The notes under the pieces were generated by a model. That model saw nothing but the letters and a program-made list of their open reading frames with translations. It ran no database searches and was not told the origin of the DNA. Shown piece after piece: positions 8,721 through 16,133 of a DNA stretch of 64,000 nucleotides (positions are counted from its first letter, which is position 1; every line of letters starts with the position of its first letter). A program made the translations under genes and the position numbers. This stretch comes from Planctomonas sp. JC2975. Lineage in GTDB: Bacteria; Actinomycetota; Actinomycetes; Actinomycetales; Microbacteriaceae. The stretch spans positions 310,001 to 374,000 of the forward strand of contig NZ_JABEKS010000002.1 of assembly GCF_012985205.1 (NCBI RefSeq), read 5' to 3'.

Positions 8721-9100
8721 GATGGTTCTCCTTCGTGCGTGATGAGTTGGCTGAGCTGTGTCGGCGTGATGCCGAGGTTCTTCGCCTCCGCGAGCAGCGG
8801 GGCGATGTAGTCGGTGCGAAAGCTCTCGCGTCGTGCGGCGAGGAGTCGTTCGCGGGCACCGGCGGCGACGAACATGCCGATGCCGCGCTTCTTGTACAGG
8901 ACACCGGTGTCGACCAGCAGTCCGACGCCTTTTCCGGCCGTCGCCGGATTGATGCGATGGAACGATGCGAACTCGTTCGTGGACGGCACCTGGCTCTCCT
9001 CGGGCAATGCGCCAGAGATGATGTCGTTTTCGATCTGTTCCGCGATCTGCTGGAAGATCGGCTTGCCTTCGTCGATCACCGGCTCTCCTCTTTGGTTCAT
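8717..9100 (-). CDS. GntR-family (YtrA-type) regulator
   Basis: This 127-residue winged-helix protein begins PIFQQIAEQIENDIISGALPEESQVPS, the canonical GntR entry. After the DNA-binding domain (about 1-80) it has only a short helical tail, as in the YtrA subfamily. It heads the ABC operon. A palindrome covering its -10 and start codon argues that it represses its own operon. ATG 9100 is preferred over an upstream in-frame codon because of the promoter spacing. Confidence 0.88.
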   Translation of the reverse strand: MNQRGEPVIDEGKPIFQQIAEQIENDIISGALPEESQVPSTNEFASFHRINPATAGKGVGLLVDTGVLYKKRGIGMFVAAGARERLLAARRESFRTDYIAPLLAEAKNLGITPTQLSQLITHEGEPS

Positions 9101-9133
9101 TAGTAGAGTAACTAACCGACCAAGCTGCGTCAA
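9100..9133 (-). promoter_or_regulatory. Promoter and operator of the GntR-ABC operon
   Basis: On the minus strand TTGACG (9133-9128), a 17-bp spacer and TACTCT (9110-9105) lead straight into ATG 9100. The 16-bp palindrome TTAGT-N6-ACTAA (9100-9115) covers the -10 and the first base of the start codon. This is a leaderless, probably autorepressed promoter. Confidence 0.72.
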
Positions 9134-9200
9134 GACTCTTCTCGCGAAAGTCACCGTCGCGGTGGGGTCATGAACCTACTGGCCTGCGCGGACGCCGCCC

Positions 9201-9206
9201 TAGGCT
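9201..9206 (+). promoter_or_regulatory. -10 element of amidase gene
   Basis: TAGGCT, 6 nt before ATG 9213, without a ribosome-binding site. Confidence 0.5.
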
Positions 9207-9212
9207 CGTGGC

Positions 9213-10652
9213 ATGGCCGACGACTTGCACGAACTGACCGCGCTCGCTCAGTGGAACCTGCTGCAGAAGGGTGAGGTGACGCCGGTGGAGCTCGCCGACC
9301 ACTACCTGGGACGCATCGAGGCGCTCAACCCGCAGATCGGCGCCTTCGTGACAGTGACCCCGGATGCCGCGCGCGAGCGGGCGGCGCAGGTGGCGGCATC
9401 AGTTCCCCGCACAGCGCCGCTCTGGGGGCTGCCGATCGGCGACAAGGATCTGTGGCGTCGCGCGGGAGTTCCGACCGGATTCGGCTCGCGCCTCCTCGCC
9501 GGCTACGTTCCGGAGGAGTCCGACGAGATCGTGCTCGACCTGGACGCCGCCGGCGCGGTCAGCCTCGGCAAGACGAGCGCACCGGAATTCGGGCTCCCGT
9601 CGTACACGGAGACGCTCGTCGCTCCGCCCGTGCGCACGCCGTGGGATCTCTCGCGCGGCGCCGGCGGATCCAGCGGGGGAGCGGCCGCCGCCGTGGCCAG
9701 CGGCATGCTGCCCTTCGCGCCGGGCTCGGACGGCGGCGGATCCGTTCGCATCCCCGCCGCGGCCTGTGGGCTCGTCGGGCTCAAGCCCTCCCGCGGCCGG
9801 GTGCCCTCGGGCAGCGGGCTCGAGTCGCTGGGCGGACTCGTCGTGGATGGTCCGCTGGCGCGCACCGTCGAGGACGCCGCGCTGCTGCTGGACGGCATGA
9901 TCGCCAGGCGGAACGGACGCGTAGACCACCGGTTCGCGACGCTCGCGCAGGGAGACGACACAGCCTTCCTCCCGCACGCCGTGCGCGGCGAGGGACGCTT
10001 CCAGCTCGGGGTGATGACCACGAGCGCCTGGGACCTGGACTACGAGATCACGATCGACCCGGAGGCCCGCTCGGCCCTCGACGACGCCGTCGACGCGTTC
10101 GCCGCGCTCGGCCACGGGATCGAGGAGACGGCGCTGAAGCCGGATCCGACGTACGCACCCGCCTTCATCACCGTGTGGAAGGCTGGAGCCGCGCGCATTC
10201 CTGCCGAGGGCGACGCCATGGCGCTGCTCGAGCCGCTCACCCGCTGGCTGGTCGAGCAGGGTCGCGCGTTGCGCGCGTCCGAACTCGTCGGAGCACTCGT
10301 GGCACTGACCGCGTTCGAGCGTTCGCTCATCCGCCAGCTGTCGTCGTTCGACGCGGTGCTGACCCCGGCGCTGGCGATGACGCCGCGTCCCATCGGCTGG
10401 TACGACTCGGAGGACGCGGAACTCAACTTCGCACAGCAGGTGCAGTACACGCCGTTCACGTCGATGCTCAATGTGAGTGGTCTGCCGGCGATCACGTTGC
10501 CGGTCTGGCAGACGTCCGAAGGGCTTCCGATGGGGGTGCAACTGATCGGCCGCCCCGGCGGAGAGGCCACGTTGCTCGCGCTCGGAGCGCAACTGCAACG
10601 GCGGATCGGCTGGCAGCGGCGCCGCCCGCCCGTGTGGCGCGTTGGGGCATAG
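9213..10652 (+). CDS. Amidase-signature family hydrolase
   Basis: The 479-residue enzyme carries the amidase signature with a Ser-cisSer-Lys triad: Lys in PIGDKDLW, then GGSSGGAAAA, then SDGGGSVRIPAAACGLVGLKPSRGRVP. The C-terminal TPALAMTPRP and LPAITLPVW segments are also typical. It hydrolyses carboxamides to acid and ammonia. It is not next to gatB or gatC, so a stand-alone catabolic amidase is more likely than GatA. Confidence 0.85.
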   Translation: MADDLHELTALAQWNLLQKGEVTPVELADHYLGRIEALNPQIGAFVTVTPDAARERAAQVAASVPRTAPLWGLPIGDKDLWRRAGVPTGFGSRLLAGYVPEESDEIVLDLDAAGAVSLGKTSAPEFGLPSYTETLVAPPVRTPWDLSRGAGGSSGGAAAAVASGMLPFAPGSDGGGSVRIPAAACGLVGLKPSRGRVPSGSGLESLGGLVVDGPLARTVEDAALLLDGMIARRNGRVDHRFATLAQGDDTAFLPHAVRGEGRFQLGVMTTSAWDLDYEITIDPEARSALDDAVDAFAALGHGIEETALKPDPTYAPAFITVWKAGAARIPAEGDAMALLEPLTRWLVEQGRALRASELVGALVALTAFERSLIRQLSSFDAVLTPALAMTPRPIGWYDSEDAELNFAQQVQYTPFTSMLNVSGLPAITLPVWQTSEGLPMGVQLIGRPGGEATLLALGAQLQRRIGWQRRRPPVWRVGA

Positions 10653-10680
10653 AGACGCAGCGCATGGCTCCCGGCCAACC

Positions 10681-10703
10681 TTAGGTAAGGCTGCCCTTAT
10701 ACT
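10681..10703 (+). promoter_or_regulatory. DtxR/IdeR-type iron box over a -10 element
   Basis: Bases 10681-10699 match 15 of 19 positions of the actinobacterial iron box (TTAGGTTAGGCTAACCTAA). The box overlaps TATACT at 10698-10703. Iron-loaded DtxR/IdeR should therefore block transcription of the SIP-domain gene when iron is plentiful. Confidence 0.75.
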
Positions 10704-10712
10704 GAAATGGCC

Positions 10713-11177
10713 ATGTACAGACCCGATCACTCCGCGCACACCGGCGCCACAGCGCACCGAGACGACCGTGTGCAGTTCGTCGTGACGGGCGACGAGACGT
10801 CGCTCGCCGAATTGCAGAGCGAGCTCGCACTCCTGCCGCTGTGCGCCAAGGGGAGGGTATTCGTCGAGGTGCCGGAGCCGGCGGATGTCTTCCCGCTGCA
10901 GGTGCCCATGCGCATGACCGTGACGTGGTTGCCGCGGTCCGTGCGCGGAGGGCGTACTGGCACAGGGGAGCGCTGCGCCCCCGGCCAGGCGCTGCGTCGC
11001 GCGGTTGGCGCATGGAGCGCGGAGATGCTCTGCGACGGGCCAGGCGACACCCAGGCGATCCTGACCGGGGACTACCGGGGCGTCAGCGGCGTCTACGAGG
11101 TGCTTGCCGGACGCGTGGGCATGACGCCCGAGAACATCACCGCACCCGAGCGCTTCGGGTTGCGAATCGAACCCTGA
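10713..11177 (+). CDS. SIP-domain protein, siderophore-interaction family
   Basis: The 154-residue protein resembles the C-terminal half of siderophore-interacting ferric reductases: VQFVVTGDETSLAELQSEL, a VFVEVP strand, TVTWLPR and a final ERFGL. It lacks the N-terminal FAD domain of full ViuB-type proteins. An iron box over its promoter supports a role in iron uptake or release. Two ATGs lie close together (10707, 10713). The second is chosen because TATACT ends only 3 nt before the first, so transcription should start after it. Confidence 0.7.
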   Translation: MYRPDHSAHTGATAHRDDRVQFVVTGDETSLAELQSELALLPLCAKGRVFVEVPEPADVFPLQVPMRMTVTWLPRSVRGGRTGTGERCAPGQALRRAVGAWSAEMLCDGPGDTQAILTGDYRGVSGVYEVLAGRVGMTPENITAPERFGLRIEP

Positions 11178-11250
11178 CGCGCACCCGCCGGCCGACTGCC
11201 GCCGGCTGAGCTCATCGAAGCCGGGATCCCTGCGATCGTCGTTTCGACAA

Positions 11251-11318
11251 CCTCGACCAGCGGGAGCGCTCCACCGGCCGGGTTGCTCGACCGGCCGGAT
11301 CGCTCAACCAGCGGACTC
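11251..11318. repeat. Four 17-bp degenerate tandem repeats
   Basis: Units begin at 11251, 11268, 11285 and 11302 and follow GCTCRACCRGCSGG-N3. The last unit contains the stop codon of the SDR gene at 11304. The array fills the convergent gap behind the SIP-domain gene. Confidence 0.75.
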
Positions 11319-12194
11319 GCTCGCCGCGCGGGTGTCGCCGATGCCGAGCAGCCGCCGAGTCGCGTCCCACAGGTCGCGCTCGAGCTGAGGGTCACGGGCC
11401 TGCGCATTCACCCGGCCGTTCGCCGTGAATCTGTCGAAATACGTGCCCGACGGCTCGCGGACCTCGGCCTCGCCGGCCAGTGCGATGAGCGGACCGGCGC
11501 CGCTTTCGGGCGAACGTCCGTACCTGCCGCCCGTGACGGCATTGCCGAAACGGATCAGCGGCGACTGCCCGCCGAAGCGCGTGACGATCGTGCCCGGATG
11601 GAACGAGTAGGCGCTCACTCCCGTACCGGTGAGGAGCTCGCCCAGCCTGCGCGCGAACAGGATCGTGGCGAGCTTCGACGTGCCGTACGCCTGCCATCCG
11701 CCGCGCCATGGACGCTGCTCCCAGTCGAGGTCGTCGAGGCGAAGGGATCCGAACATGTTCGCCATGCTGGCGGTGCTCACGACGCGGACGGGCGCATCCT
11801 TCGCGCTCTCGACGAGACGGTCGTGCAGCAGGTGCGTGAGCAGGAACGGCGCGAGGTGGTTCGTCTGGATGGTGCGTTCGTGTCCGTCGACCGTGACCTC
11901 GCGCGATCCGTAGAGACCGCCGGCGTTGTTGGCCAGCACATCGATGCGATCGAGCCGCTTCAAGAGTGCGGATGCCAGCTCCCGCACGTCGTCCAGTCGC
12001 TCGAAGTCCGCGAGCAGTGCTTCGCCGCCGATCCGATCCGCGACGGCTCGCGTGCGCTCCGCGTTGCGTCCGACGACCACGACGCGGTCGCCCTGGCGCG
12101 CGAGCACCCCAGCCGCGTACTCGCCGATCCCTGAGCTCGCGCCGGTGATCACGACCGTGCGCTTCGAACCGCTCGATCCGCCTGAACCGCTCAT
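11304..12194 (-). CDS. SDR-family oxidoreductase
   Basis: The 296-residue SDR has TGASSGIG at about residues 17-24, NNAGG, and catalytic YGTSK. It resembles the retinol-dehydrogenase/WW-domain-oxidoreductase-like branch (HLAPFLLTHLL, HPGTIVTRFGG). The first residues are Gly/Ser-rich. Its ATG overlaps the stop of the HExxH gene by 4 nt and makes it the last cistron of a three-gene operon. Substrate unknown. Confidence 0.87.
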   Translation of the reverse strand: MSGSGGSSGSKRTVVITGASSGIGEYAAGVLARQGDRVVVVGRNAERTRAVADRIGGEALLADFERLDDVRELASALLKRLDRIDVLANNAGGLYGSREVTVDGHERTIQTNHLAPFLLTHLLHDRLVESAKDAPVRVVSTASMANMFGSLRLDDLDWEQRPWRGGWQAYGTSKLATILFARRLGELLTGTGVSAYSFHPGTIVTRFGGQSPLIRFGNAVTGGRYGRSPESGAGPLIALAGEAEVREPSGTYFDRFTANGRVNAQARDPQLERDLWDATRRLLGIGDTRAASESAG

Positions 12195-12703
12195 CGATAT
12201 CCGCCCTTCTCGAGGCCTGCCTCGATCTCGAACCGATTGCGCAGCGGATCACGTCCCGCCACGAAGTACAGCACCGGGAACAGCATGCCGTATCGACGCC
12301 ACTGGCGCTGGTGCACGGCCTCGTGTTCCAGCACGTCATCGGAGAGCGTGTCGTTCGTGAGGTAGCAACCGCCGACGAAGGAGCCGCCGCGACCGAACGT
12401 GCGCCGCGGCATCCCGCTGAACACCCACAGCCCGTGGCGCCTCTCCACCCGGCCCACGCTCCAGAAGAAGCCCCACGCGAAGCCGACGGCCGTTGCGTAC
12501 CGGTAGCCGAGGTAGGACAGCGCCGAGTCCACCAGGAACTGGCGCGGGAGCGCCGCGAAGGCGGAGAGCGACGCCCGAGCTCCCTGCGTGAGCGAAGCGC
12601 GAGCGGTCCGTTGGCTCCGGGCTCGGAAACCGTTCGACTCGCTGCGCCCGCTCATCGGGCTACGGGTCGAAGTGAGCTCGCTCTTCCGGCCCGTGATGCT
12701 CAT
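12191..12703 (-). CDS. Small HExxH-motif protein, function unknown
   Basis: The 170-residue protein has a basic, poorly conserved-looking N-terminus and an aromatic hydrophobic stretch at about 70-95. It then has HEAVHQRQW (His127, Glu128, His131), a putative zinc site of the HExxHxxQ type, followed about 30 residues later by a glutamate-rich FEIEAG. This matches the layout of small gluzincin-like domains (e.g. DUF4157), but proteolysis is not shown. Relatives are often labelled Fe-S oxidoreductase, although no cysteine cluster is visible. Its ATG overlaps the flavoprotein stop by 4 nt. Later starts (e.g. ATG 12655) are possible. Confidence 0.7.
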   Translation of the reverse strand: MSITGRKSELTSTRSPMSGRSESNGFRARSQRTARASLTQGARASLSAFAALPRQFLVDSALSYLGYRYATAVGFAWGFFWSVGRVERRHGLWVFSGMPRRTFGRGGSFVGGCYLTNDTLSDDVLEHEAVHQRQWRRYGMLFPVLYFVAGRDPLRNRFEIEAGLEKGGYR

Positions 12704-14178
12704 TCGGTGGGGCGCCCGTATGCCTCGAGGAGCCGCAGCCATACCTCGCTGAGCGTCGGATACGACGGCACCGCGTGCCACAGTCGGTCGATCGTCACCT
12801 CGCCGACGATCGCCACGGTCGCCGAGTGCAGCAGTTCGCCCACATCCAGGCCGACGAACGTGGCGCCGACGAGCACCCTGCGATCCTCGTCCACCACCAT
12901 GCGTGCCCGGCCGACGTACTTGTCGCTGGCGATGGTGGCACCGGCGACCCACGAGATGTCGTAGTCCACCACACGAGTGCGGATGCCGGCCTTCTCGGCC
13001 TCTGCGGCGCTCAGCCCGACCGACGCCACCTCGGGATCGGTGAACGTCACCTGCGGCACCGATGCGTGGTCCGCTGTCGCGGCGTACGTGGACCACGGTG
13101 CCAGAGACAGCGTCTTGCCGTTCGCGCGCGCCGCGATCGCATCCCCTGCGATGCGGGCGTCGTATTTGCCCTGATGGGTCAGGAGGGCTCGGTGGGTGAC
13201 GTCGCCGACGGCATACAGCCAGGCATCCTCTCCTGCGCCGTCGAGCACGCCGCCTTCGGCATCCGAGCCGGCAGGAGCGAGCACGCGGAGCGAATCGTCC
13301 GTCGGCAGCCAATCGCCTGGAGTGAGCCCGACGGTCTCGAGTCCGAGGTCGAGCGTGTTCGGCACGCGTCCGGTGCACACGAGCACCTCGCCGGCGGTGA
13401 CGGACGATCCGTCGTCGAGCACGATGGTCACGGCATCCGTCTCGTCGTCGCGGGTGACACGCACGGGCGACACACCCGTGCGCACGACGGCGCCGAGGTC
13501 CCCCAGCGAGGTCAGCACCAACTCGCCGGCGAACGGCTCGTTCTTGCCGAGCAGACCGCTGCGGGCGATGACCGTCACCTCGACGCCGAACCCGGCGTAC
13601 GCGGTCGCCATCTCCACCGCGACGACACCTCCGCCGATGATGGCGAGCGACGAGGGCACCTCGTGCACACTCGTCGCGTCACGGCTCGTCCACGGGTCCG
13701 CGTCGATCAGGCCAGGGACGTCGGGCAGCAGCGAGGCGGATCCGGTGCACACGGCTACCGCATGCCTCGCGGTGATGACCGTAACCTCGTCGTCCGCACC
13801 CGTCACCTCGATGCGCTTCGGACCTGTCAGCCGGGCATGGCCGCGCACCAGATCGATGTTCGCGCCGTTCAGCCACTCGACCTGGCCGTCGTCCTTCCAG
13901 TTGCTCGTCACCTTGTCGCGACGACGCAGCACGGCGGCGACGTCGAGGTCGCCGGTGACAGCCTGCTCGGCGCCGTCCACGTTGCGCGCAGCCCTCAGCA
14001 GCGCCGCACTGCGCAGCAGCGCCTTCGACGGCATGCAGGCCCAGTACGAGCACTCGCCTCCGACGAGCTCCGACTCCACAAGCACGGTCTTCATACCGCC
14101 CTGCACTGCGCGATCGGCCACGTTCTCGCCGACTGCGCCCCCTCCGATGACGATGACGTCGTATTCGATCTCGTTCAC
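12700..14178 (-). CDS. Pyridine nucleotide-disulfide oxidoreductase, class I
   Basis: The 492-residue FAD enzyme begins with the dinucleotide motif VIGGGAVGENVA. It has the redox-active pair in GGECSYWACMPSKALL (CxxxxC). A second Rossmann motif (IGGGVVAVEMATAYAGFGVEV) binds NAD(P), and the C-terminal dimerisation domain includes VTFTDPEVASVGLS. It is related to dihydrolipoamide and mercuric reductases, but the active-site context SYWAC differs from the usual LNVGC, so the substrate is uncertain. First gene of the coupled operon; GTG start supported by a -10 element 6 nt away. Confidence 0.88.
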   Translation of the reverse strand: MNEIEYDVIVIGGGAVGENVADRAVQGGMKTVLVESELVGGECSYWACMPSKALLRSAALLRAARNVDGAEQAVTGDLDVAAVLRRRDKVTSNWKDDGQVEWLNGANIDLVRGHARLTGPKRIEVTGADDEVTVITARHAVAVCTGSASLLPDVPGLIDADPWTSRDATSVHEVPSSLAIIGGGVVAVEMATAYAGFGVEVTVIARSGLLGKNEPFAGELVLTSLGDLGAVVRTGVSPVRVTRDDETDAVTIVLDDGSSVTAGEVLVCTGRVPNTLDLGLETVGLTPGDWLPTDDSLRVLAPAGSDAEGGVLDGAGEDAWLYAVGDVTHRALLTHQGKYDARIAGDAIAARANGKTLSLAPWSTYAATADHASVPQVTFTDPEVASVGLSAAEAEKAGIRTRVVDYDISWVAGATIASDKYVGRARMVVDEDRRVLVGATFVGLDVGELLHSATVAIVGEVTIDRLWHAVPSYPTLSEVWLRLLEAYGRPTE

Positions 14179-14184
14179 GCTCGC

Positions 14185-14190
14185 AGACTA
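14185..14190 (-). promoter_or_regulatory. -10 element of flavoprotein operon
   Basis: TAGTCT on the minus strand followed by 6 nt and GTG 14178. This is the leaderless start of the three-gene operon 14178-11304. Confidence 0.55.
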
Positions 14191-14281
14191 TCCGCGGTGT
14201 GTTGCCGGATGGGCCAGTGCGCCGGCGTCCCGGGTGTGCACCGGTGCACCGACCAGGGGATCGGTCCGGCGGCCTCGGCGC

Positions 14282-15157
14282 TCAGCTCGGCGCGCCGTCG
14301 TCGGGCATCCGCCGCGTCAGTGCGCCGAGGATGCGCAGGATGACGGTGAGGTCGTCGGACGCGGCATCCGGCGTGCGGGGGGCGAACTCGGTGATCGCAG
14401 CACCCGCCAGCTCGAATCGCCCACGCAGCGCGGTGATGGCGGCGACCACCTCTTCCGGCTGCAGCCCGAACGGCTCGGGGAACTGCACGCCCGACATCGC
14501 GCCAGGGTCGAGCACATCCAGATCGACGTGCACGTACACGGAGTCGGCGCCCGTTGCGACGACGGCATCCACGAGGGCGTCTGGTGTGTGCAGCTCCTCG
14601 ATCGTGACGAGTCGGATACCCGCCTCATCCACGTAGGCCGCCTCGCCGTCGTCGAGTTCCCGCGTTCCGGCCAGCACGACGGAGTGCGGGGCGAGAACGG
14701 CGTCGCCGACCGATGCCAGCGGATCCGGGGCCTCGCCGAGCAGCGCCCGCAGCACCATTCCGTGGAACGCCGCGGATGGCGAAGACTCGGCGGTGTTGAG
14801 GTCGCCGTGCGCGTCGAACCAGACGAGTGCGACGGATCCGGAGGGTCGCCGCGACACAGCGTGCTGCACGCTCGCGAGGTCGGCGGCGCAATCGCCGCCG
14901 ATCGTCACGATCAGGCCGTCGCCGATCGCAGACAGCTCCGTGAGAGCGGCGGCCGCCCTGTCCCGGATCATGGAGATCGACGACAGGCGATTGACCCCGG
15001 ATCCGAGCGACTCGCCCGCCTCCATCGGCACGTCGACAGTGGTCGTGGCCGACGCCGGAAGGTCGCCGGCGACCGCGGCGGCCCCATCCATGAGCTGCAT
15101 CGCGCGAGAGGAACTCGATCCCTGCCACTGCGGGACGATCAGAAATCGGGTCGGCAT
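14282..15157 (-). CDS. Arginase/agmatinase-family ureohydrolase
   Basis: The 291-residue protein has the metal ligands of the binuclear manganese family: GGDCA (in place of GGDHS), WFDAHGDLNT and HVDLDVLDP. It probably hydrolyses a guanidino compound to urea plus amine, in the cytosol. The GGDC substitution puts Cys where most arginases carry His, so a divergent member (formimidoylglutamase-like or other) is possible. ATG 15157 lies 6 nt after a TAGTCT element. Confidence 0.82.
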   Translation of the reverse strand: MPTRFLIVPQWQGSSSSRAMQLMDGAAAVAGDLPASATTTVDVPMEAGESLGSGVNRLSSISMIRDRAAAALTELSAIGDGLIVTIGGDCAADLASVQHAVSRRPSGSVALVWFDAHGDLNTAESSPSAAFHGMVLRALLGEAPDPLASVGDAVLAPHSVVLAGTRELDDGEAAYVDEAGIRLVTIEELHTPDALVDAVVATGADSVYVHVDLDVLDPGAMSGVQFPEPFGLQPEEVVAAITALRGRFELAGAAITEFAPRTPDAASDDLTVILRILGALTRRMPDDGAPS

Positions 15158-15163
15158 TGGAAC

Positions 15164-15169
15164 AGACTA
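15164..15169 (-). promoter_or_regulatory. -10 element of ureohydrolase gene
   Basis: TAGTCT on the minus strand, 6 nt from ATG 15157. It is identical to the hexamer ahead of the flavoprotein operon. Confidence 0.5.
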
Positions 15170-15194
15170 CTTTTCCCGCGCGCTGGAGCTGAGA

Positions 15195-15218
15195 GCGGAG
15201 GCCATTTCTGGCCTCCGC
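15195..15218. terminator. Hairpin with 9-bp stem
   Basis: Arms 15195-15203 and 15210-15218 (GCGGAGGCC and its complement) with a 6-nt loop, downstream of the oxidoreductase gene at 15361. Together with the next hairpin it probably ends that transcript. Confidence 0.55.
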
Positions 15219-15287
15219 CGCGACGCTCCCTCTTGCTCGGCCGGACGGCGGAACCACGCCGCCCGGAACCGGCTCGTGGGGCCCAGC

Positions 15288-15312
15288 GCCGACCGCCGTC
15301 TCGGCGGTCGGC
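15288..15312. terminator. Hairpin with perfect 11-bp stem
   Basis: Arms 15288-15298 and 15302-15312 (GCCGACCGCCG and its complement) with a TCT loop, 49 nt beyond the stop of the 15361 gene on the minus strand. Strong terminator candidate. Confidence 0.65.
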
Positions 15313-15360
15313 ACTCGGCACTTCTCCCGGCGCTCAGGGACCTCGCCGTTGCGCTTCGCG

Positions 15361-15996
15361 CTATTTGGTCGCGGAGGCCAGGGCCTTGCGCAGCTCCTCC
15401 GCCGTGAGGCGAGGGCCGTATGCGGGGGTGTCGCGCTGGATCCGCCAGCTCTCGCTCAGCGGTCCGCCGTCGACGGTGTCGAACCCGATCGCGTCGATGA
15501 AGGCGGCGACAGTCGCGTTGGCGGCTGCGTCGTCTCCGAAGATCGCGAGCGCGCGGCGGTCGGGAGTGCCTGCATCCTGCGCCTCATCGGTGATGGCCGA
15601 GGCGAAGATGTGGTTGAACGCCTTCACGACGTGCGCGTCCGGCAGATGCTGCTGCAGCTTCGCCGAGCTCGTCTCGCTCAGGTCGTCGAGCTCGGCGATG
15701 TGCCCGTCGCGTTCCCAGTAGTAGTTGTTCGTGTCGATCACGGCCTTGCCGTTCAAGGGCTCGACGGGAACCTTGTCGATGGCGAGGAACGGGATGGTCA
15801 CCACGGCGATGTCCGCGGCGCCAGCTGCCTCGGCTGCCGTTGCCGGGCGGGCGTGGTCGCCCAGTTCCGCTACGAGGTCGGCGAGCGTCTCGGGTCCTCG
15901 CGAGTTGCTCACCACCACGTCATATCCGTGCGCGATCGCCTGGCGGGCGATCTGCGATCCGATGTGTCCTGCTCCGATGAGTCCGATGGTCGTCAT
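15361..15996 (-). CDS. F420/NADP oxidoreductase-like dinucleotide-binding protein
   Basis: The 211-residue protein is a single Rossmann domain opening with IGLIGAGHIGSQIARQA, then VVSNSRGP (NADP-type second strand) and the DTNNYYWERDG and KAFNHIFA segments of the NADPH:F420-reductase-like family. Similar proteins reduce F420 or act on unknown partners; there is no F420 gene nearby to confirm. It is monocistronic and followed by two hairpins. Confidence 0.82.
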   Translation of the reverse strand: MTTIGLIGAGHIGSQIARQAIAHGYDVVVSNSRGPETLADLVAELGDHARPATAAEAAGAADIAVVTIPFLAIDKVPVEPLNGKAVIDTNNYYWERDGHIAELDDLSETSSAKLQQHLPDAHVVKAFNHIFASAITDEAQDAGTPDRRALAIFGDDAAANATVAAFIDAIGFDTVDGGPLSESWRIQRDTPAYGPRLTAEELRKALASATK

Positions 15997-16133
15997 GGCT
16001 CAGGTCAACCGGTCTCGGCCGGGAACGATTCCCGGATGTCGGATCGTTTCCTCGAAATCCTCACCGGCCGCTTCGGCGGTATCCGCTGCCGCCGTCGGTC
16101 GTGTGTGGAACCGGCGACGAGCGGATCAGTTCG

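Noticed and set aside
13196-15721. 841-codon open frame on the plus strand
   Set aside because: Antisense to the flavoprotein, ureohydrolase and oxidoreductase genes; Ser/Thr/Arg-rich low-information protein, no ribosome site.
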